From positions 1 through 64,000 of the forward strand of contig UQDR01000003.1 in NCBI GenBank assembly GCA_900539835.1: a stretch of DNA of 64,000 bases, read 5' to 3'. The notes under the pieces were generated by a model, which was not told the DNA's origin, ran no database searches, and worked only from the letters and a program-made list of their open reading frames with translations. The first letter of the stretch is position 1; each line of letters begins with the position of its first letter. The translations under genes and the position numbers were made by a program. Shown in pieces: positions 24,982-33,615 of this stretch. Source of the stretch: an uncultured Ruminococcus sp. (GTDB lineage Bacteria > Bacillota > Clostridia > Oscillospirales > Ruminococcaceae).

Positions 24982-25845
24982 CTACCTCATTGATTCAATG
25001 GCTGCGAAAATACGCTGTGCAATATAAGGCTTATTCATTGTATATAAGTGTATGCCGTCAACACCGTTTGCTATCAGGTCGATTATTTGGTCAATAGCAT
25101 AAGCGATGCCTGCGTCCTCAAGAGCTTTCGGATTATTCTCAAATCTATTTAAAAGCCTTGACATTTTCCTTGGTATTGACGCTCCGCACATTGTTGCCAT
25201 TCTAAGCACCTGACTTTTATTTGTGACAGGCATAATTCCTGCTTCAATAGGCACTTTTATTCCTGCAAGGCGAGCCTTTTCACGAAAACTGTAAAAATCC
25301 TCGTTGTTAAAGAAAAGCTGTGAAATCAAGTGCTCAGCTCCGCAGTCAACCTTATTCTTTAAATTAAGTATGTCTGAAACAGTATCTTCGCTGTCAGGAT
25401 GTGTTTCAGGATAGCATGCTCCTGAAATATCAAATTCGCCCTTGCTTTTTATATAAGCAACAAGCTGATCGGCATGGGCAAAATCATTCTTCGGCGGAAC
25501 GTCCGGATTTATGTCACCACGTAAAGCAAGGATATTGCTGACTCCTGCTTCTTTTAGATTTTCAAGAATAACATCTATGTCTGACTTAGAATTATTTACA
25601 CAAGTCAAATGCGCAATAGGAAGAATGTTATATTTATTTTTTATTATTGAGCATATATCACAAGTTGAGTTGTCTGCAAGGTTTCCTCCGGCTCCGTATG
25701 TAACGCTTATAAAATCAGGTTTTAAATCTTTTAATCCGTCGAGAGTTTCATATATTGTTTCAATTCCACCTGCATTTTTTTTAGGTGGGAAAACTTCAAG
25801 AGAAAAGATAGGTTTTTTAACTTCAAAAAGCTTTGACATTTTCAT
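24982..25845 (-). CDS. metF: 5,10-methylenetetrahydrofolate reductase
   Basis: The protein has the MTHFR barrel motifs FSLEVFPPK, DFISVTYGAGG, AHLTCVNNS, LRGD, and SQLFFNNEDFY. It makes 5-methyl-THF for methionine synthesis or one-carbon flow. The 5' AAAGGA site favours the ATG at 25845; the ATG nine bases earlier is too close to it. The N-terminal form is the short (290-residue) bacterial type. Confidence 0.93.
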   Translation of the reverse strand: MKMSKLFEVKKPIFSLEVFPPKKNAGGIETIYETLDGLKDLKPDFISVTYGAGGNLADNSTCDICSIIKNKYNILPIAHLTCVNNSKSDIDVILENLKEAGVSNILALRGDINPDVPPKNDFAHADQLVAYIKSKGEFDISGACYPETHPDSEDTVSDILNLKNKVDCGAEHLISQLFFNNEDFYSFREKARLAGIKVPIEAGIMPVTNKSQVLRMATMCGASIPRKMSRLLNRFENNPKALEDAGIAYAIDQIIDLIANGVDGIHLYTMNKPYIAQRIFAAIESMR

Positions 25846-25979
25846 AGCTTGCATTCCTTTCCAAATTTAATAGCCGTTTTAAGCTATTATAACACATTAC
25901 TTATGTAAAATGCAAATTATTTTGAAGAGGCTGTTTTTTAATAATAAGTAAACAAAAAATAGATATTTTGTTATAACTA

Positions 25980-26007
25980 TTGCATTTTGTCAAATAAGGT
26001 GTATAAT
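25980..26007 (+). promoter_or_regulatory. Promoter of htpG
   Basis: TTGCAT (25980-25985) and TATAAT (26002-26007) are 16 bases apart. The CIRCE operator begins 11 bases downstream. Confidence 0.65.
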
Positions 26008-26017
26008 AATTCGTAGA

Positions 26018-26044
26018 TTAGCACTCTTGACTGGAGAGTGCTAA
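26018..26044 (+). promoter_or_regulatory. CIRCE operator (HrcA binding site)
   Basis: TTAGCACTC and GAGTGCTAA are perfect arms nine bases apart, which is exactly the CIRCE consensus. It overlaps the expected start of the htpG transcript, so HrcA should repress htpG until heat shock. Confidence 0.95.
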
Positions 26045-26073
26045 ATTGTAAATAAAAGAAAGGACGTAACATT

Positions 26074-27957
26074 ATGGAAACAAAACAGTTTAAAGCCGAA
26101 TCCAAAAGACTTTTGGATATGATGATTAATTCTATTTATACACACAAGGAAATCTTCCTTCGTGAGCTTATTTCCAATGCCAGCGACGCTATCGACAAGC
26201 TTTATTTCAAATCGCTTACAGATTCGTCTGTAGGAATCAAGCGTGATGATTTTGCAATTAATTTAAAGCTTGACAAAGAAAACCGTACAATAACCGTTTC
26301 AGATAACGGTATCGGTATGACCGAAGAGGACCTTGAAAATAATCTTGGTACAATCGCAAACAGCGGCTCTCTCGCATTCAAAAAAGATAACGATTTAGGC
26401 GAAGACGTTGACATCATCGGCCAGTTTGGCGTTGGCTTCTACTCTACATTTATGGTAGCAAAGGAAGTTACCGTATATACAAAAGCCTATGGCTCTGACA
26501 AGGCATATAAATGGCAGTCAGACGGAGTTGAAGGCTATACCGTTGAAGAATGTGAAAAGGAACAGGCGGGTACTGAAATCGTACTCAAGTTAAAAGATAA
26601 TACTGAAGATGAAAACTATGATAAGTATTTGGAACAGTATGAAATTCAGTCCCTTGTCAAGAAATATTCTGATTATATCCGCTTTCCTATTAAAATGGAG
26701 ATTGAGCATACTCACTATGATGAAAAGGGTGAGAATCCTGAAGTTCATAAGGAAATCGAAACCCTTAACAGCATGACTCCTACCTGGAAGAAAAACAAAA
26801 AAGAGCTTAAAGATGAGGATTATAACAATTTCTATAAAGAAAAGTTTATGGATTTTGAAGATCCTGTCACTCACATTCATTCCAAGAACGAGGGTATAGC
26901 TACCTATGATGCATTGCTCTATATTCCGTCAAGAGCGCCTTTTGATTATTATTCAAAGGATTATGAAAAGGGCTTGCAGCTTTATTCAAGCGGAGTAATG
27001 ATTATGGAAAAATGCGCTGACCTGCTGCCTGACTATTTCAGCTTTGTAAGGGGCCTTGTGGATTCCGAGGACTTGTCGCTGAACATTTCCCGTGAAATGC
27101 TCCAGCATGACAGACAGCTTAAAATCATTGCAAAGAATGTGGAGAAGTCCATTAAAAACGAGCTTTCAAAGCTTCTGAAAAATGACAGAGAAAAGTATGC
27201 TAAATTCTATGATACATTTGGTTTGCAGTTTAAATTCGGCATTTATCAGAGCTATGGCGCAGCAAAGGACACATTGCAGGATCTCTTGATGTTCCCGTCT
27301 TCATTTGACGGAAACAAAGTAACTCTTGACGAATACGTTTCAAGAATGAAAGAGGATCAGGACGTTATCTACTACGCTTGCGGCGAAAGCATTCCGAGAA
27401 TCGAAATGCTTCCGCAGATTGAGCTTGTAAAAGACAAAGGCTTTGAAGTTCTCTATTTCACACAGGATGTTGATGAATTTGCAATTAAAATGATGATGGA
27501 ATATAAGGGAAAGAAGTTCAAGTCTGTTTCCGACGGCGATCTTGACCTTGAAACTGAGGAGGAAAAGGAAGAAACAAAGAAAACCTCAGAAGAAAATCAG
27601 GATATGTTCAAGTTTATGCAGGAAACTCTCGACGGCAAGGTTAAGGAAGTTAGACTTTCCACCAAGCTGAAAAGTCATCCTGTGTGCCTGTCTGCTGAGG
27701 GTAATATAACCATTGAAATGGAAAAGGTGCTTAACTCTATGCCACAGAACGACGGCAATAAGGTAATAGCAGAAAAGTGTCTTGAGCTTAATCCGTCACA
27801 CCCTGTATTTGAAAAGCTTAAATCTCTTTATACATCTGATAAGGACAAACTTGCAGAATACACAAAGATACTTTATTCACAGGCATTGCTTATTGAGGGT
27901 ATGTCAATAGAAAACCCTGTTGAATTTGCAAATCTTATCTGCGGACTTATGGTATAG
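26074..27957 (+). CDS. htpG: Molecular chaperone HtpG (Hsp90)
   Basis: The 627-residue protein has the GHKL ATPase motifs of Hsp90: ELISNASDAIDKL, DNGIGMT, GTIANSGS and GQFGVGFYS. The middle domain (DSEDLSLNISREMLQ) and a C-terminal dimerisation region follow. It is full length. AAAGGA lies 11 bases before the ATG. The CIRCE operator upstream places it in the HrcA regulon. Confidence 0.97.
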   Translation: METKQFKAESKRLLDMMINSIYTHKEIFLRELISNASDAIDKLYFKSLTDSSVGIKRDDFAINLKLDKENRTITVSDNGIGMTEEDLENNLGTIANSGSLAFKKDNDLGEDVDIIGQFGVGFYSTFMVAKEVTVYTKAYGSDKAYKWQSDGVEGYTVEECEKEQAGTEIVLKLKDNTEDENYDKYLEQYEIQSLVKKYSDYIRFPIKMEIEHTHYDEKGENPEVHKEIETLNSMTPTWKKNKKELKDEDYNNFYKEKFMDFEDPVTHIHSKNEGIATYDALLYIPSRAPFDYYSKDYEKGLQLYSSGVMIMEKCADLLPDYFSFVRGLVDSEDLSLNISREMLQHDRQLKIIAKNVEKSIKNELSKLLKNDREKYAKFYDTFGLQFKFGIYQSYGAAKDTLQDLLMFPSSFDGNKVTLDEYVSRMKEDQDVIYYACGESIPRIEMLPQIELVKDKGFEVLYFTQDVDEFAIKMMMEYKGKKFKSVSDGDLDLETEEEKEETKKTSEENQDMFKFMQETLDGKVKEVRLSTKLKSHPVCLSAEGNITIEMEKVLNSMPQNDGNKVIAEKCLELNPSHPVFEKLKSLYTSDKDKLAEYTKILYSQALLIEGMSIENPVEFANLICGLMV

Positions 27958-27968
27958 GTATGAATAAC

Positions 27969-27996
27969 AAAGGCTTCCCAATGGGAAGCCTTTATC
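27969..27996 (+). terminator. Terminator after htpG
   Basis: AAAGGCTTCCC and GGGAAGCCTTT form a perfect stem with a three-base loop. Confidence 0.8.
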
Positions 27997-28014
27997 TATT
28001 TACATAAAATCAAA

Positions 28015-28280
28015 ATTTAGGTCAACCCTTTTTAAAGGGTTGCGGTTTCCAAAGGCAGAGACTTGGTCGCTAGATTCATTTATAGAATGAATCTGCAGTC
28101 GGCGAAATTCTCTTTAACGTCAAGAGCTCGGCACAGGTGTGAATAGCCTCACCTTTGATGAGGCAAAAAAATAGCCATATAGGCTATTTTTAAACGGGAC
28201 ATGGGAATGTTTCCAAAGGAAACCTCCAATTTTGCGAAGCAAAATTTCCCTGATGATAGAGGGCTGCCCCTACAACAAAA
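28015..28280. repeat. Cluster of short inverted repeats, candidate decayed repeat element
   Basis: This gene-free stretch packs several hairpins: AACCCTTTTTAAAGGGTT, AGATTCATT/AATGAATCT, GCCTCACC...GATGAGGC, AAAATAGCCATATAGGCTATTTT, and AATTTTGCGAAGCAAAATT. Near 28262-28275 the minus strand reads GTAGGGGCAGCCCT, a GTAG head plus palindrome like a REP unit. I find no convincing coding frame. Confidence 0.4.
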
Positions 28281-28404
28281 ACAAACAGAAATTATTTGAT
28301 TTAGAATAAATATAATTTTTGTCTGTTTATTGTGAGAAAGATTGGTTAGTTTCTAGTAAATTTGAGCGGATAAAAAACGGCAATTTAAAATTTAATTTAC
28401 TGTA

Positions 28405-28433
28405 TTGACATTTTATTCTTTATGTGATATAAT
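28405..28433 (+). promoter_or_regulatory. Full-consensus promoter of the cysteine-peptidase-like gene
   Basis: TTGACA (28405-28410) and TATAAT (28428-28433) are 17 bases apart, and AGGAG precedes the ATG at 28477. Confidence 0.85.
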
Positions 28434-28476
28434 TTTACTTGTTTTGCAAGACAAATATAATTATAGGAGAATAAGT

Positions 28477-29700
28477 ATGTCATTGAAAAAATCAATATTA
28501 TTTTTGTTAATCTTTTCACTTAGTTTTACATCAATAGGATTTACCTGTATGGATATAACAGGTAATGCAAGAAATAATGGTACAATAAAATTAGTGGGGA
28601 ATGAAGCGGAAATTTACATATCCGATTTTGCAAAAGAAGTAGCTGATAGTTTTGAACCTAACTTAAATCTTATTGTAAAAAATATTAAACCAATAAGAAA
28701 TACTGATGGAAATATCGTCAGTTACACTTGTTCATATCAAAAAGGTAAAGATTCTTATGGTTATATCGTTTTAAAAAATGAAAATGATGAATTAATCCCG
28801 CAAGAATTTAATTTTTCTAAAGGAACAGAAAGTTTGTTAAATGAAATTGTTGATAATGTAGAAGATGAAAATAGTTCAAAAGATTTTAGTATAAATTCTG
28901 AAATTTTTGAACTTGCGCCTCTACAATATTGTATAAATGTAAAAAATAAAAGAAATAATAAATCTGAAGTTTATGATAGTTATGGAAAACAACTAAAAGG
29001 CATAGAAATTAGTTCAACAAAATACAAAAACCAAACTATAATTTTTATTAAAGACTTCTCTTCAAAAAAATATAAGATAGATAATTCTCAAACGATTACT
29101 TTATCATGTGCTAAAAATAACCAAGGGAAATATAAACTCTTATCAATGAAAAATGTTGAACAGGTAACAAGTAAGTATTGTTGTGCTGTATCTGTTATTT
29201 CTCAAATTGCGTATATGAAGAATCTATATCCTTTTAAAAACCAAAATGATTTTATAAAAGCCACATATAATAAGCTTTGGAAATATGCTAATGTTTCTAC
29301 CGTTAAAAAGAAATATGAACCTGTTTTAGATAAATACATTACAATTGGTTCAGCAAATTCAAGAAATGCCGCAAGTGGATTAGTGAAATATGCAAAAGAA
29401 CGAGGATATAAGAATTCTTACTATAGTACAAAAACTAACCCTTCCGTAGCATGGATAAAAACTAATTTAAAAAGTAATAAACCAATACTTATGGCATATA
29501 CAATTGAACTTGAAAATGGAAATACCAGTTCACATGGAATTTCTATTTTGGGATACAAAAGAGCGAAAAAATTATCAAGCGGAAAAACTTATAATTATTT
29601 AATGGTTTATGATGCTTGGAATGATAGTATTAAGCACCTTAATTATACAGATGTTGATTTTACTTCATGTGAGGCAGAAAGCTTTACAATTAAAAAATAA
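28477..29700 (+). CDS. Secreted cysteine-peptidase-like protein (C39/papain-like fold)
   Basis: The protein starts with a signal peptide (KKSILFLLIFSLSFTSIGF) ahead of an AT-rich, Lys/Asn-rich region with no clear domain. A C-terminal papain-like domain begins near residue 230. The candidate catalytic Cys is in KYCCAVSVISQIAYM, the His in SSHGISILGYK and the Asp/Asn in MVYDAWND. It may cleave proteins outside the cell or serve as a defence or competition factor. The start at ATG 28477 follows AGGAG and a perfect promoter. Base composition is more AT-rich than its neighbours, suggesting transfer. The family is by motif only. Confidence 0.65.
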   Translation: MSLKKSILFLLIFSLSFTSIGFTCMDITGNARNNGTIKLVGNEAEIYISDFAKEVADSFEPNLNLIVKNIKPIRNTDGNIVSYTCSYQKGKDSYGYIVLKNENDELIPQEFNFSKGTESLLNEIVDNVEDENSSKDFSINSEIFELAPLQYCINVKNKRNNKSEVYDSYGKQLKGIEISSTKYKNQTIIFIKDFSSKKYKIDNSQTITLSCAKNNQGKYKLLSMKNVEQVTSKYCCAVSVISQIAYMKNLYPFKNQNDFIKATYNKLWKYANVSTVKKKYEPVLDKYITIGSANSRNAASGLVKYAKERGYKNSYYSTKTNPSVAWIKTNLKSNKPILMAYTIELENGNTSSHGISILGYKRAKKLSSGKTYNYLMVYDAWNDSIKHLNYTDVDFTSCEAESFTIKK

Positions 29701-29713
29701 GGGAGTTTCAATA

Positions 29714-30103
29714 ATGAAATTTAGAAATATAACTTTAATAATATCTTTAGTTTTCTCCTTATCACTGTTAACTTCCTGCTTGTCTGAAAAGCCTTCTTCA
29801 CAAGAGGAATCTTCAAGTGAGGGAATAACAATTTCTGATGAACTTGCTGATGTTCATGGTACAGTGACTAAAGTAATTGATGATAATACTGTGATTTTAA
29901 AAATTACAAAATCAGGCTTTGATAAAAGCCACGAAAATAATAGCTTTAAGATTAAATATGTTGGAGGAGCGGAAATCGACGGCACCCCATATTTATTTAA
30001 AGTGGGTGATAACGCTTATTTCCAAACAATCAGTGGCGGCGAGCTTAATGAAGATGATAACGGCCAAGAATATTGGGATATAATTAGTTTGATTAAAGAA
30101 TAA
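29714..30103 (+). CDS. Small lipoprotein, possibly DUF3221-like
   Basis: The 129-residue protein has a lipoprotein signal (ITLIISLVFSLSLLTSC) and a Ser/Glu linker. A compact beta-rich domain follows (VHGTVTKVIDDNTVILKI), resembling small OB-like DUF3221 proteins. It follows the peptidase-like gene by 13 bases and is probably co-transcribed. It might be its partner or an immunity factor; that is speculation. Confidence 0.6.
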   Translation: MKFRNITLIISLVFSLSLLTSCLSEKPSSQEESSSEGITISDELADVHGTVTKVIDDNTVILKITKSGFDKSHENNSFKIKYVGGAEIDGTPYLFKVGDNAYFQTISGGELNEDDNGQEYWDIISLIKE

Positions 30104-30146
30104 AGCTCAAGTAGTATTTGACATTGTTAACCTTTGTATTAGTGTT

Positions 30147-30172
30147 GGCGAATCCGAATTGGGTTCGCCCTT
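30147..30172 (+). terminator. Hairpin after the lipoprotein gene, REP-like
   Basis: GGCGAATCC and GGGTTCGCC pair with one wobble, and CTTATTATTT follows. A TTGGCG head makes it also resemble a REP unit. Confidence 0.55.
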
Positions 30173-30209
30173 ATTATTTAAACTCCAATATTTAGCTTGT
30201 TAAAAATGT

Positions 30210-30236
30210 AAGGGCGGCCTATAGCCGCCCTTTTGT
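30210..30236. terminator. GC-rich hairpin, terminator or REP unit
   Basis: AAGGGCGGC and GCCGCCCTT pair around a short loop with TTTTG after it. The stem follows a GTAA head, like a REP unit. It would end the minus-strand PduL gene or the plus-strand lipoprotein gene. Confidence 0.55.
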
Positions 30237-30254
30237 AATTGATCTGAATTTAAA

Positions 30255-30833
30255 TTAACAGCAAGTCACGATTTCTCCCATCTGATCTCTTGAAGCTCCA
30301 ACAGCGTTGGATTCGTCTGTGTCAATGTGCATTGCTCTTGCATAATTCTCACTTACTCGGCATACTGTATCACAAAGGATAGCCGTTCTGTCAGCTGATT
30401 CAATTTTAACGCAAACTACCTGCTTGTCCGTTACCCCAAGCTCTTCAGCATCAGCAGGAGTAAGATGAATGTGTCTTTTTGCTATGATTACGCCCTCGGA
30501 GATTTCCACCTCTCCGCATGGTCCGACAATTTTGCAAGCCCCTGAACCGGCAATATCGCCTGATTCTCTTACAGGAGCGGCAATACCGATTGAACGTGCG
30601 TCAGTTGCCGAAAGCTCAACCTGATTAGCATTGCGGCATGGTCCGAGAATTGAAACATTAGGCAGTTCCTTTTTTGGTCCGACAATAGTTACTCTTTCTT
30701 CACATGCAAATTGTCCCGGCTGGGAAAGATCTTTTTTATGCGTAAGCGTTGCGCCCTTTCCAAAAAGGATTTCAAGAGTTTCCTGAGTTACATGAACATG
30801 ACGTGCTGATGTTTCAACTATGAATTTTGACAT
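30255..30833 (-). CDS. pduL: Phosphate propanoyltransferase (PduL-type phosphotransacylase)
   Basis: The 192-residue protein has the two duplicated PduL beta-barrel halves with zinc-binding histidines in SARHVHV and KRHIHLTP. Typical motifs are LGPCRNANQVELSATDAR and CETSEG-like EVEISEGVI. PduL swaps acyl groups between CoA and phosphate, so with acetyl-CoA it could feed acetate production like Pta. No microcompartment genes are nearby, favouring a housekeeping fermentative role. Confidence 0.92.
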   Translation of the reverse strand: MSKFIVETSARHVHVTQETLEILFGKGATLTHKKDLSQPGQFACEERVTIVGPKKELPNVSILGPCRNANQVELSATDARSIGIAAPVRESGDIAGSGACKIVGPCGEVEISEGVIIAKRHIHLTPADAEELGVTDKQVVCVKIESADRTAILCDTVCRVSENYARAMHIDTDESNAVGASRDQMGEIVTCC

Positions 30834-30961
30834 CTAAAACATTCCTTTCAATAAAGCAAATTTTTTTACATTAATATTTTACTACTTTTACTTCAAAACG
30901 TCAATAGAACGTCAGAATTTTTAATAAATTTATTAACACAATGTAAAAGTTAGAAAAGCTA

Positions 30962-30990
30962 TTGACAAAGTATATTTAAAAGTTTAAAAT
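30962..30990 (+). promoter_or_regulatory. Promoter of the GH26 mannanase gene
   Basis: TTGACA (30962-30967) and TAAAAT (30985-30990) are 17 bases apart. A 19-base palindrome follows at once. Confidence 0.7.
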
Positions 30991-30999
30991 GAACTTAGG

Positions 31000-31018
31000 T
31001 TATATAATTATTATATAA
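31000..31018 (+). promoter_or_regulatory. AT-rich palindrome just after the mannanase promoter
   Basis: TTATATAAT, one centre base, then ATTATATAA form a perfect palindrome at the expected transcription start. It could be an operator. AT-rich chance palindromes are common in such DNA, so this is tentative. Confidence 0.4.
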
Positions 31019-31114
31019 TTATGTAAAATTTTTTCTGTTTTTTGTTGCTTTCGACAGTGCTTTAAGCCTGCGGATGCAAATAGAATATAGAATAAAAGAA
31101 AGGTTGATTGAGAG

Positions 31115-32785
31115 ATGTCTGTAAAAACAAAAAAGATTATATCCTTGATTTCGGCAGTTGCAATCGTTCTGTCAATTACAGGATGTGAGAAAACAGATTC
31201 GTCTTCATCTGACGAGTCATCAAAAGCTGAAACCACAAGAGCCAACATTACTACAGCACCCGTAGTTGAAACTCTCGGAGATTTCGATTTGTCGGATGTT
31301 GTAATTGAAAACAAAGCTCCGGCTGATTATAAGCAAACTATGGAGGCTGAGGACGGAAAGCTGTCAGGAGATGCAGTTTCAACGGACAAGAACTTTCTCG
31401 GCGGCTTTACGGGAAAAGGTTTTGTTTCACTTTTCCATGCTACAGATAAGATAGATTTGGATGTTGAAATTCCTGAGGACGGAAGCTATGACGTAAATCT
31501 TGTCAGTGCCGCAGACCAGGCCGGTTCAAGCTGTCAGATTTCTATCGACGGCGCTGCTCTTGTAACATCAAAAATTAATTCAACTGAACTTTCAGACAAT
31601 GTTGCTGAAAAGGTTCTTCTTAAGAAGGGTAAACATACTATCACCCTTAATCCTAAGGACGATATGAAGGGAATCTATATAGACTCTATTACTTTTACTT
31701 CTGCAAAGGCTGTTGATCTTGAACAGTATAAAGTAAGCAATGAATTGTCAAACAAAAACGCTACTGAAGAAACAAAGCGTCTGTATAACTTCCTTACTGA
31801 CGTTTATGGAAAATATACAATTTCCGGTCAGTATGCTTCTAACAGCCAGGGTAAGGACAGCCGTGAAATCGTACAGATCAAAAAGGAGCTCGGCGCAACA
31901 CCTGCAATTCTTGGCCTTGACTTTATTGAAGCTTCACCAAGCCGTATTGCAAAAGGCTCCAGCGAAGCCAGCGGTCAGATAATTGCTGCTCAGGCTATGG
32001 ACTGGTGGAATAATGAGGGCGGAATTGTCACAATCTGCTGGCATTGGAATGCACCCGAGCCATACCTTGAGGCAAACGGAAAACCATGGTTCCAAGGCTT
32101 TAATCAGGAGGCAACATCATTCAGCCTTGCAAAAGCCCTTAACGGCGAAGATAAAGAAGGCTATAATTATCTTTTAAGAGATATCGACGCAATCGCAGAA
32201 TATCTTATTCAGCTAGACGACAACCATGTGCCTATCCTTTGGAGACCTCTCCATGAAGGCGGCGGAGATCCGCAGTGGAATAACCCTTGGTTCTGGTGGG
32301 GCGCTTCGGGAGCCGATGCATATAAAGAGCTTTGGAAGCTCATGTATGACCGTCTGACTAACTACCACCACATTAATAACCTTATTTGGGTGTGGAACGG
32401 TCAGAACCCGCAGTATTATCCGGGCGATGAATATGTTGATATCCTTGGATATGACATCTATCCTGAAGAACATGACAGCTCTTCACAAAAGGACAAATAT
32501 GATTTCACTCAGTCCACAACTGAAACAAAGAAAATTGTTGCTTTGACAGAAAACGGTGCTATGTTTGATCCTGATATCGCTTTCAACGACGGTGCTCGCT
32601 GGGCTTGGTTCTGTACATGGAACGGTGAGTTTACTTTGAAGGATATGCAGCTTTCAGACCAGTATACTTCATTTGACTTGTGGAAGAAGGTCTATAGCAG
32701 TGAACATGTTCTTACACTTGAAGAATTGCCTGATTTAAAGAACTATCCGCTTGACACGGAAAAGTTTCTTAAAGAAAATAAATAA
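31115..32785 (+). CDS. Secreted lipoprotein mannanase, GH26 with N-terminal CBM35-like domain
   Basis: The 556-residue protein has a lipobox (LSITGC) and a Ser/Asp linker. A CBM35/CBM6-type module lies at about 65-205 (MEAEDGKLSG through IYIDSITF). A GH26 barrel follows at about 215-555, with the acid/base Glu in RPLHEGGG near residue 381 and the nucleophile Glu in ALTENGAM near residue 480. It would hydrolyse beta-1,4-mannan at the cell surface. The gene stands alone with no sugar transporter beside it. A terminator follows. Confidence 0.92.
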   Translation: MSVKTKKIISLISAVAIVLSITGCEKTDSSSSDESSKAETTRANITTAPVVETLGDFDLSDVVIENKAPADYKQTMEAEDGKLSGDAVSTDKNFLGGFTGKGFVSLFHATDKIDLDVEIPEDGSYDVNLVSAADQAGSSCQISIDGAALVTSKINSTELSDNVAEKVLLKKGKHTITLNPKDDMKGIYIDSITFTSAKAVDLEQYKVSNELSNKNATEETKRLYNFLTDVYGKYTISGQYASNSQGKDSREIVQIKKELGATPAILGLDFIEASPSRIAKGSSEASGQIIAAQAMDWWNNEGGIVTICWHWNAPEPYLEANGKPWFQGFNQEATSFSLAKALNGEDKEGYNYLLRDIDAIAEYLIQLDDNHVPILWRPLHEGGGDPQWNNPWFWWGASGADAYKELWKLMYDRLTNYHHINNLIWVWNGQNPQYYPGDEYVDILGYDIYPEEHDSSSQKDKYDFTQSTTETKKIVALTENGAMFDPDIAFNDGARWAWFCTWNGEFTLKDMQLSDQYTSFDLWKKVYSSEHVLTLEELPDLKNYPLDTEKFLKENK

Positions 32786-32799
32786 TTAACAGTATTTTG

Positions 32800-32836
32800 C
32801 CGTCTTTTTTGTAAAAACAGAAAAGACGGTATTTTT
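32800..32836 (+). terminator. Terminator after the GH26 gene
   Basis: CCGTCTTTT (32800-32808) pairs with AAAAGACGG (32821-32829), followed by TATTTTT. Confidence 0.75.
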
Positions 32837-32913
32837 ATGCATTAATTCAGATATAAAGGCAAAATACCCATAATTCAACTGAATAATTTGTATAAAAAGA
32901 CTTAAAAAACGAC

Positions 32914-32942
32914 TTGAAATTATAGATAAAATAATGTATAAT
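32914..32942 (+). promoter_or_regulatory. Promoter of the hydrogenase operon
   Basis: TTGAAA (32914-32919) and TATAAT (32937-32942) are 17 bases apart. About 150 bases of leader separate it from the first gene. Confidence 0.75.
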
Positions 32943-32957
32943 TAAATACATGACATA

Positions 32958-33023
32958 TGCGGTTTGGTATATATTCTTTTCCGGTCTTGGTCGAGTCGGA
33001 AAATATATTGTCGAATACCCGCA
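32958..33023 (+). ncRNA. Structured leader of the hydrogenase operon, unrecognised
   Basis: An outer stem TGCGG/CCGCA, a GTAT/ATAC segment and an inner TTTTCCG/CGGAAAA stem stack into one extended hairpin near the 5' end of the predicted transcript. I do not recognise it as a named riboswitch. It lacks a T run, so it is not a simple terminator. It could regulate mRNA stability or translation. Confidence 0.4.
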
Positions 33024-33099
33024 AAATTAATTAAGCCAAGCATTGCAGTTATATTTTAAAAATATGATGTAATAACACATACTATGAGGAGGTTATGTT

Positions 33100-33615
33100 A
33101 TGACAGAAAAATCCCTTCATGCATTTAAAGGGACAATTGTTCAGGAGAGAGAACTGAAAGAAGTTATTGCCAAGCATCATGATCAGCCGGGAGGACTTAT
33201 GCCGATTTTACAAGAGGCTCAGGAAATCTACGGTTATCTTCCAATTGAAGTGCAAACCATGATTGCCGATGGCCTGGGAATATCCCTTTCTGAGGTTTAC
33301 GGCGTAGCAACTTTCTATTCACAGTTTTCACTTACTCCAAAGGGCGAACACCGTGTAAGCGTGTGCTTAGGTACAGCTTGCTATGTAAAGGGCTCGGACA
33401 AGATCCTTGAAGCAGTAGAAAAGAGATTGGGCATCAAGAGCGGTGAGTGTACTCCCGATGGTCTGTTCTCTATCGAATCATGTCGCTGCGTAGGAGCTTG
33501 CGGACTTGCTCCTGTAATGATGGTAGATGAAGATGTTTACGGAAAAGTAACTCCGGATCAGGTAGACGCAATTATAGATTCCTACCTTACTAAAAAAGGA
33601 GGTGCCAATAAATAA
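33100..33615 (+). CDS. hydC: NADH-dependent hydrogenase subunit, NuoE-like
   Basis: The 171-residue protein is a thioredoxin-like [2Fe-2S] subunit with ligand cysteines in CLGTACYVKG and SCRCVGACGL. Such NuoE homologues are the small subunit of electron-bifurcating [FeFe] hydrogenases. AGGAGG lies ahead of the ATG. Its TAA overlaps the next ATG in TAATG, so the two are translationally coupled. Subunit letters differ between species; I use hydC by analogy. Confidence 0.9.
   Translation: MTEKSLHAFKGTIVQERELKEVIAKHHDQPGGLMPILQEAQEIYGYLPIEVQTMIADGLGISLSEVYGVATFYSQFSLTPKGEHRVSVCLGTACYVKGSDKILEAVEKRLGIKSGECTPDGLFSIESCRCVGACGLAPVMMVDEDVYGKVTPDQVDAIIDSYLTKKGGANK

Noticed and set aside
28015..28280. 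CRISPR array or tRNA-like gene in the repeat cluster
   Set aside because: The repeats are different hairpins, not regularly spaced identical units, and no cloverleaf is formed.
31000..31018. PerR box at the mannanase promoter
   Set aside because: The palindrome is AT-rich and similar in shape but does not match TTATAATnATTATAA exactly, and the gene has no link to peroxide stress.
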